This document shows positions 61,357 through 64,000 of a stretch of 64,000 bases of DNA, in pieces. The notes below the pieces were generated by a model that saw only the letters and a list, made by a program, of their open reading frames with translations, made no database searches and had not been told where the DNA came from. The DNA comes from Fidelibacterota bacterium (GTDB lineage: Bacteria; Fidelibacterota; Marinisomatia; SCGC-AAA003-L08; TS1B11): positions 2,597,075 to 2,661,074 of the forward strand of contig CP070638.1 of NCBI GenBank assembly GCA_020354025.1. The letters are read 5' to 3'. Position 1 is the stretch's first letter; every line of letters begins with the position of its first letter. The position numbers were made by a program, and so were the translations under genes.

Positions 61357-63108
61357 CTACCGAATCCTCTGCCCGTATTGATCGAATACTTCCGTCAGCC
61401 CTAGTTTCTGGAACAGGGCCTTGAACCGGGGCTCGGCGCGGAGGGAGTCAAAGTCATGATCATACACGAGCCACATATACCGAAAACTGGGTGAGGGATT
61501 ACTTTCATACCACTGTTCTAATAGGCTGAGGGCCTTTTCCCTCTCACCTATGATAGCATAACGGTGCGCAGCACCGTATGGGTTCTCCTGCTCGTACTCC
61601 CCAGAGGACAACAGTGAGTCAAGAAAGGCGTGGACTTCTTCTGTATCCCCCATAGCAATCCGGGCCCGCATACCCAAAGTCGTATTTATTCCCCTTTGTT
61701 CCACCACTTCCGCGTAGCGGCCCTGCTGCATGAGGATTTCAAGCTTTGCCGAAGCTTCCCTGCCAAGCGCCCCTGAAAAGTCGGGAGCGAGCTCCAAACA
61801 GGCTTGTAAGTATTTCAGAGCTTCATCATACTGGCGAGTCCATTGATAAACCCAGCCGATACCAAACAAGAGCGGGGGATCAAGAGGTTCCAACTCGTGG
61901 CCACGCTGCATGCTGGCCATGGCCTCTTGAGGCCGGCCCCAATATAACAAGCTTAAGCCGTATTCGTAGAGGGCATAGGTGTTATTGGGATCCAGCTCCA
62001 GCGCCCGCTTGAATGATTCTTCAGACGCTGCCCTGTCGGACGTTAACAGGAGCCTTCCCAAAACCGCAATGGCTTGCGCATAGTCAGGATCCAACTCAAG
62101 GGCTTTATCTATCGCCCATTTCGCTTGATCACGTGTGCCTGTCATTATGTAGACATGGGCTAAGGCCGCCCAGGCCTGGACGAAGGTGGAGTCTAGTGCT
62201 ACGGACTGTTCCAGGTATTCAACGGCCTTAAGCCAATTCTCGCTACCCTCCTGACTGCGAAAATGCCACCCCCAGAGATAAAGATCATAGGCCTCTGGAT
62301 TCACCTGCGGGGCGCTGGCCAGGTAGTCTTCCTCCTCCGGCTTCAGGGCCAGCCCGATCTCTCCGGCAATAGCCCGGGCAACGGTCTTCTGCAGGACCAG
62401 GATATCGGTCAGGTCCCCCTCGTAGTCGTTGGACCACAGGTGCTCATCGGTAGTGCCGTGGATCAGCTGGGCCGTGATGCGCACCCGGTCACCGGCTTTC
62501 AGGACCGAACCCTCCACCAGTGCGTCTACATTGAGCTCCTGGGCTATCTCCGGCATCAGTTTTTCGGTATCCTTGTAGCGCATCGCCGAGGTGCGGGAGA
62601 TCACCTTCAATACGCTGAGGCGGTTCAGGTTGGTAATGATGGCTTCGTGCATGCCCTCGGTAAAATATTCCTGTTCCGGATCGCCACTAATGTTGTCCAG
62701 GGGCAGGACCGCAATGGAGCTGATAACGGCACCGCCCGGTGAAGGCTCCCTCAGCAACGCCCACGCTGCAACGATAATGGCCAACACTGCAATAACAGCC
62801 AGGGCCTTGTTGCCGATGACGATATGGTGCGGAGTGGTGGGAGCAGAGGGCTTGCCTTTGGTACGAACGATACCCTTGTCGGTGATGTCAAAGGCCCAGG
62901 CCAAGCCAATGGAGACGGGGAAGCCCAGGGCCAGCAGAATGATGATCAGCCGACTCACCCAATCTGGAATCCCCATAGGTTCAAACGTGCCGTCCATGAT
63001 CTGGACGATAATAAAGGCAATACCGGCATACACCACCGCTACCCGGAAGACCCGGCGGCGTTTGAGCTCGGCGAGGAAGGCGGTGAATCTGGAAGAAGGA
63101 TCAGGCAT
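61357..63108 (-). CDS. Membrane-anchored TolB-like/TPR protein (copy 1)
   Basis: 583 aa. The N-terminal 25 residues are positively charged (FTAFLAELKRRRVFRVAVVYAG), followed by two hydrophobic helices (about 20-40, 50-72) and another near 102-118. A TolB-N-like domain starts SIAVLPLDNISGDPEQEYFTEGMHEAI (about 132-240). At least six TPR-like units follow (WAIDKALELDPDYAQAIAVLGRLL, SFKRALELDPNNTYALYEYGLSLLYWG). The plan resembles pH-responsive CadC/adenylate-cyclase-associated TPR proteins lacking the DNA-binding or cyclase domain. Its role is unknown. The C-terminus ends PRFKALFQKLGLTEVFDQYG. The downstream paralogue at 63120 shares this ending nearly base for base. Confidence 0.88.
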   Translation of the reverse strand: MPDPSSRFTAFLAELKRRRVFRVAVVYAGIAFIIVQIMDGTFEPMGIPDWVSRLIIILLALGFPVSIGLAWAFDITDKGIVRTKGKPSAPTTPHHIVIGNKALAVIAVLAIIVAAWALLREPSPGGAVISSIAVLPLDNISGDPEQEYFTEGMHEAIITNLNRLSVLKVISRTSAMRYKDTEKLMPEIAQELNVDALVEGSVLKAGDRVRITAQLIHGTTDEHLWSNDYEGDLTDILVLQKTVARAIAGEIGLALKPEEEDYLASAPQVNPEAYDLYLWGWHFRSQEGSENWLKAVEYLEQSVALDSTFVQAWAALAHVYIMTGTRDQAKWAIDKALELDPDYAQAIAVLGRLLLTSDRAASEESFKRALELDPNNTYALYEYGLSLLYWGRPQEAMASMQRGHELEPLDPPLLFGIGWVYQWTRQYDEALKYLQACLELAPDFSGALGREASAKLEILMQQGRYAEVVEQRGINTTLGMRARIAMGDTEEVHAFLDSLLSSGEYEQENPYGAAHRYAIIGEREKALSLLEQWYESNPSPSFRYMWLVYDHDFDSLRAEPRFKALFQKLGLTEVFDQYGQRIR

Positions 63109-63119
63109 TATCCCCCCGC

Positions 63120-64000
63120 CTACCGAATCCTCTCTCCGTATTGATCGAATACTTCCGTCAGCCCTAGTTTTTCGAGCAAGGCCTTGAACCGGGGCTCGGC
63201 GCGGAGGAAATCAAATTCCGGATTATACACGAGCCATCCATCAAGATATATCTCTTTCAAAGGGTTTTCAGAGGCCTTTTCCAACAGGCTAAGGGCCTTT
63301 TCCCTCTCACCCATGATGGCATAGAAACGCGCAGACCAGTATGGGTACTCCTGCTCGGCCTTCTGCAGCTCCCCGGTGGACCTCAGCGAATCACGGACTG
63401 AGTATACTTTCTCACTGTTCGCCAGGGCCCACTCGGCCCGCAGCTGCAGGAATAAAGCCTCCTCTTTTTCCCGCTCGAAAGCGGCTTTTGCGTACCATTC
63501 TTCCGCCTCGGCGGCGGCTTCCGCGTAGCGGCTTTGCTGCATGAGGAGAGCAAGCTCGTTCCGCCTGGGCCAAAACATTAAGAAGCCGGGCTGGAGTTCC
63601 AAAACGGCCTGGTAATATTCCTGGGCTTTACTATGCTGGCGGTTGAAGTAATAAATCCAACCGAATCCATAGAGAGGCAGGGTCGAAAGGGGATCCAGTT
63701 CCTGGGCTCGCTCCATCTTGGATAGGGCCTCGTCAGGCCGGCCGGTGCGCGACAAAAACAGGCCATATTCGTAGAGGGCATTGGCGTTAGCGGGGTCCAG
63801 CTCCAGCGCCCGCCTATAAGACGCTTCGGCCCCGTCCATGTCGAGATACGCCATCTGTTTAAAATTCCCCAGTACCACAATGGCTTGCACCTCATCGGGA
63901 TCCAGCTCCAGGGCTTTATCCAGTGCCTGTTTCCCCCGAATGGCGGTATCATAGATAAGAAGGCCCCTCCAGCCCCTCAATTGAAAGTAGCAATGGGCCA
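63120..64000 (-). CDS. TolB-like/TPR protein, copy 2 (cut by window edge)
   Basis: The frame is open to the right edge, so the N-terminus is missing; the visible part is about 293 aa. It begins with a TPR unit ending GKQALDKALELDPDEVQAIVVLG and continues with SYRRALELDPANANALYEYGLFL and similar repeats. Its ending is FKALLEKLGLTEVFDQYGERIR, matching copy 1, and its order of motifs follows copy 1 from residue ~300. It is a tandem paralogue. The N-terminal TolB domain presumably lies beyond the window. Confidence 0.85.
   Translation of the reverse strand, partial: AHCYFQLRGWRGLLIYDTAIRGKQALDKALELDPDEVQAIVVLGNFKQMAYLDMDGAEASYRRALELDPANANALYEYGLFLSRTGRPDEALSKMERAQELDPLSTLPLYGFGWIYYFNRQHSKAQEYYQAVLELQPGFLMFWPRRNELALLMQQSRYAEAAAEAEEWYAKAAFEREKEEALFLQLRAEWALANSEKVYSVRDSLRSTGELQKAEQEYPYWSARFYAIMGEREKALSLLEKASENPLKEIYLDGWLVYNPEFDFLRAEPRFKALLEKLGLTEVFDQYGERIR

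Noticed and set aside
1..64000. CRISPR arrays, prophage, insertion sequences, integrases
   Set aside because: I looked for regular repeat-spacer patterns, transposase or integrase motifs and phage structural genes and saw none.

Overview
The window is about 64 kb of dense bacterial chromosome. It has moderately high GC content and short intergenic gaps, and genes lie on both strands in runs of 2-8. The host is Gram-negative with an LPS-type outer membrane. It encodes an LptD-like assembly protein, LolA-like proteins, TolB-like domains, beta-barrel proteins and a subtilase carrying a C-terminal FlgD/sorting-type domain. YbeY carries the Asp-for-His variant seen in Bacteroidetes-type proteins. 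Together these point to a lineage of the FCB superphylum or a nearby candidate phylum. The species cannot be named from the sequence. I see no insertion sequence, prophage or CRISPR array.

Layout. 0-1.5 kb: end of a probable sensor kinase and its sigma-54 response regulator. 1.8-6.4 kb (minus): PLD-family protein, secreted GH51 arabinofuranosidase, phosphotriesterase-family hydrolase. 6.7-12.9 kb (plus): aldo/keto reductase, PrxQ/Bcp, ICMT-like methyltransferase, MATE exporter, SSB, RRM protein and three small unknowns. 13-18.2 kb: a PNP-like protein with YggT, then a subtilase, QueF, a membrane protein and an NAPE-PLD-like hydrolase. 18.3-22 kb (minus): a TPAT-type TRAP transporter (TatT lipoprotein, DctP receptor, fused QM permease). 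22.2-31.1 kb (plus): secreted alpha/alpha-barrel protein, RarA, LptD, PtsN-like IIA, HisS, two small proteins. 31.4-34.7 kb: catalase and an exported isomerase-like protein.

34.8-43.2 kb (minus) is the most distinctive locus. A TetR regulator is followed by a beta-barrel gene broken by one in-frame TGA, a LolD-type ATPase, two tandem pairs of MacB/FtsX-type permeases and a LolA-like periplasmic protein. The genes mostly overlap by a few bases. The promoter has a recognisable -35 and -10 and runs straight into two perfect 17-bp palindromes. A vestigial 12-codon ORF between the permease pairs suggests that a permease-permease-LolA unit was duplicated and one LolA copy was lost.

43.5-53.3 kb: DUF1883 protein, then a leftward housekeeping block (PgpH-like HD protein, YbeY, CBS/CorC protein, MazG; RecJ, FabH; RNase P RNA; zinc-ribbon protein; tRNA-Val). 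53.4-61.2 kb (plus): CvpA, MutS2, a D-aminoacylase-like lipoprotein lacking usual metal ligands, DnaG, a DUF481 protein. 61.4-64 kb (minus): two tandem paralogous TolB/TPR membrane proteins, the second cut by the window edge.
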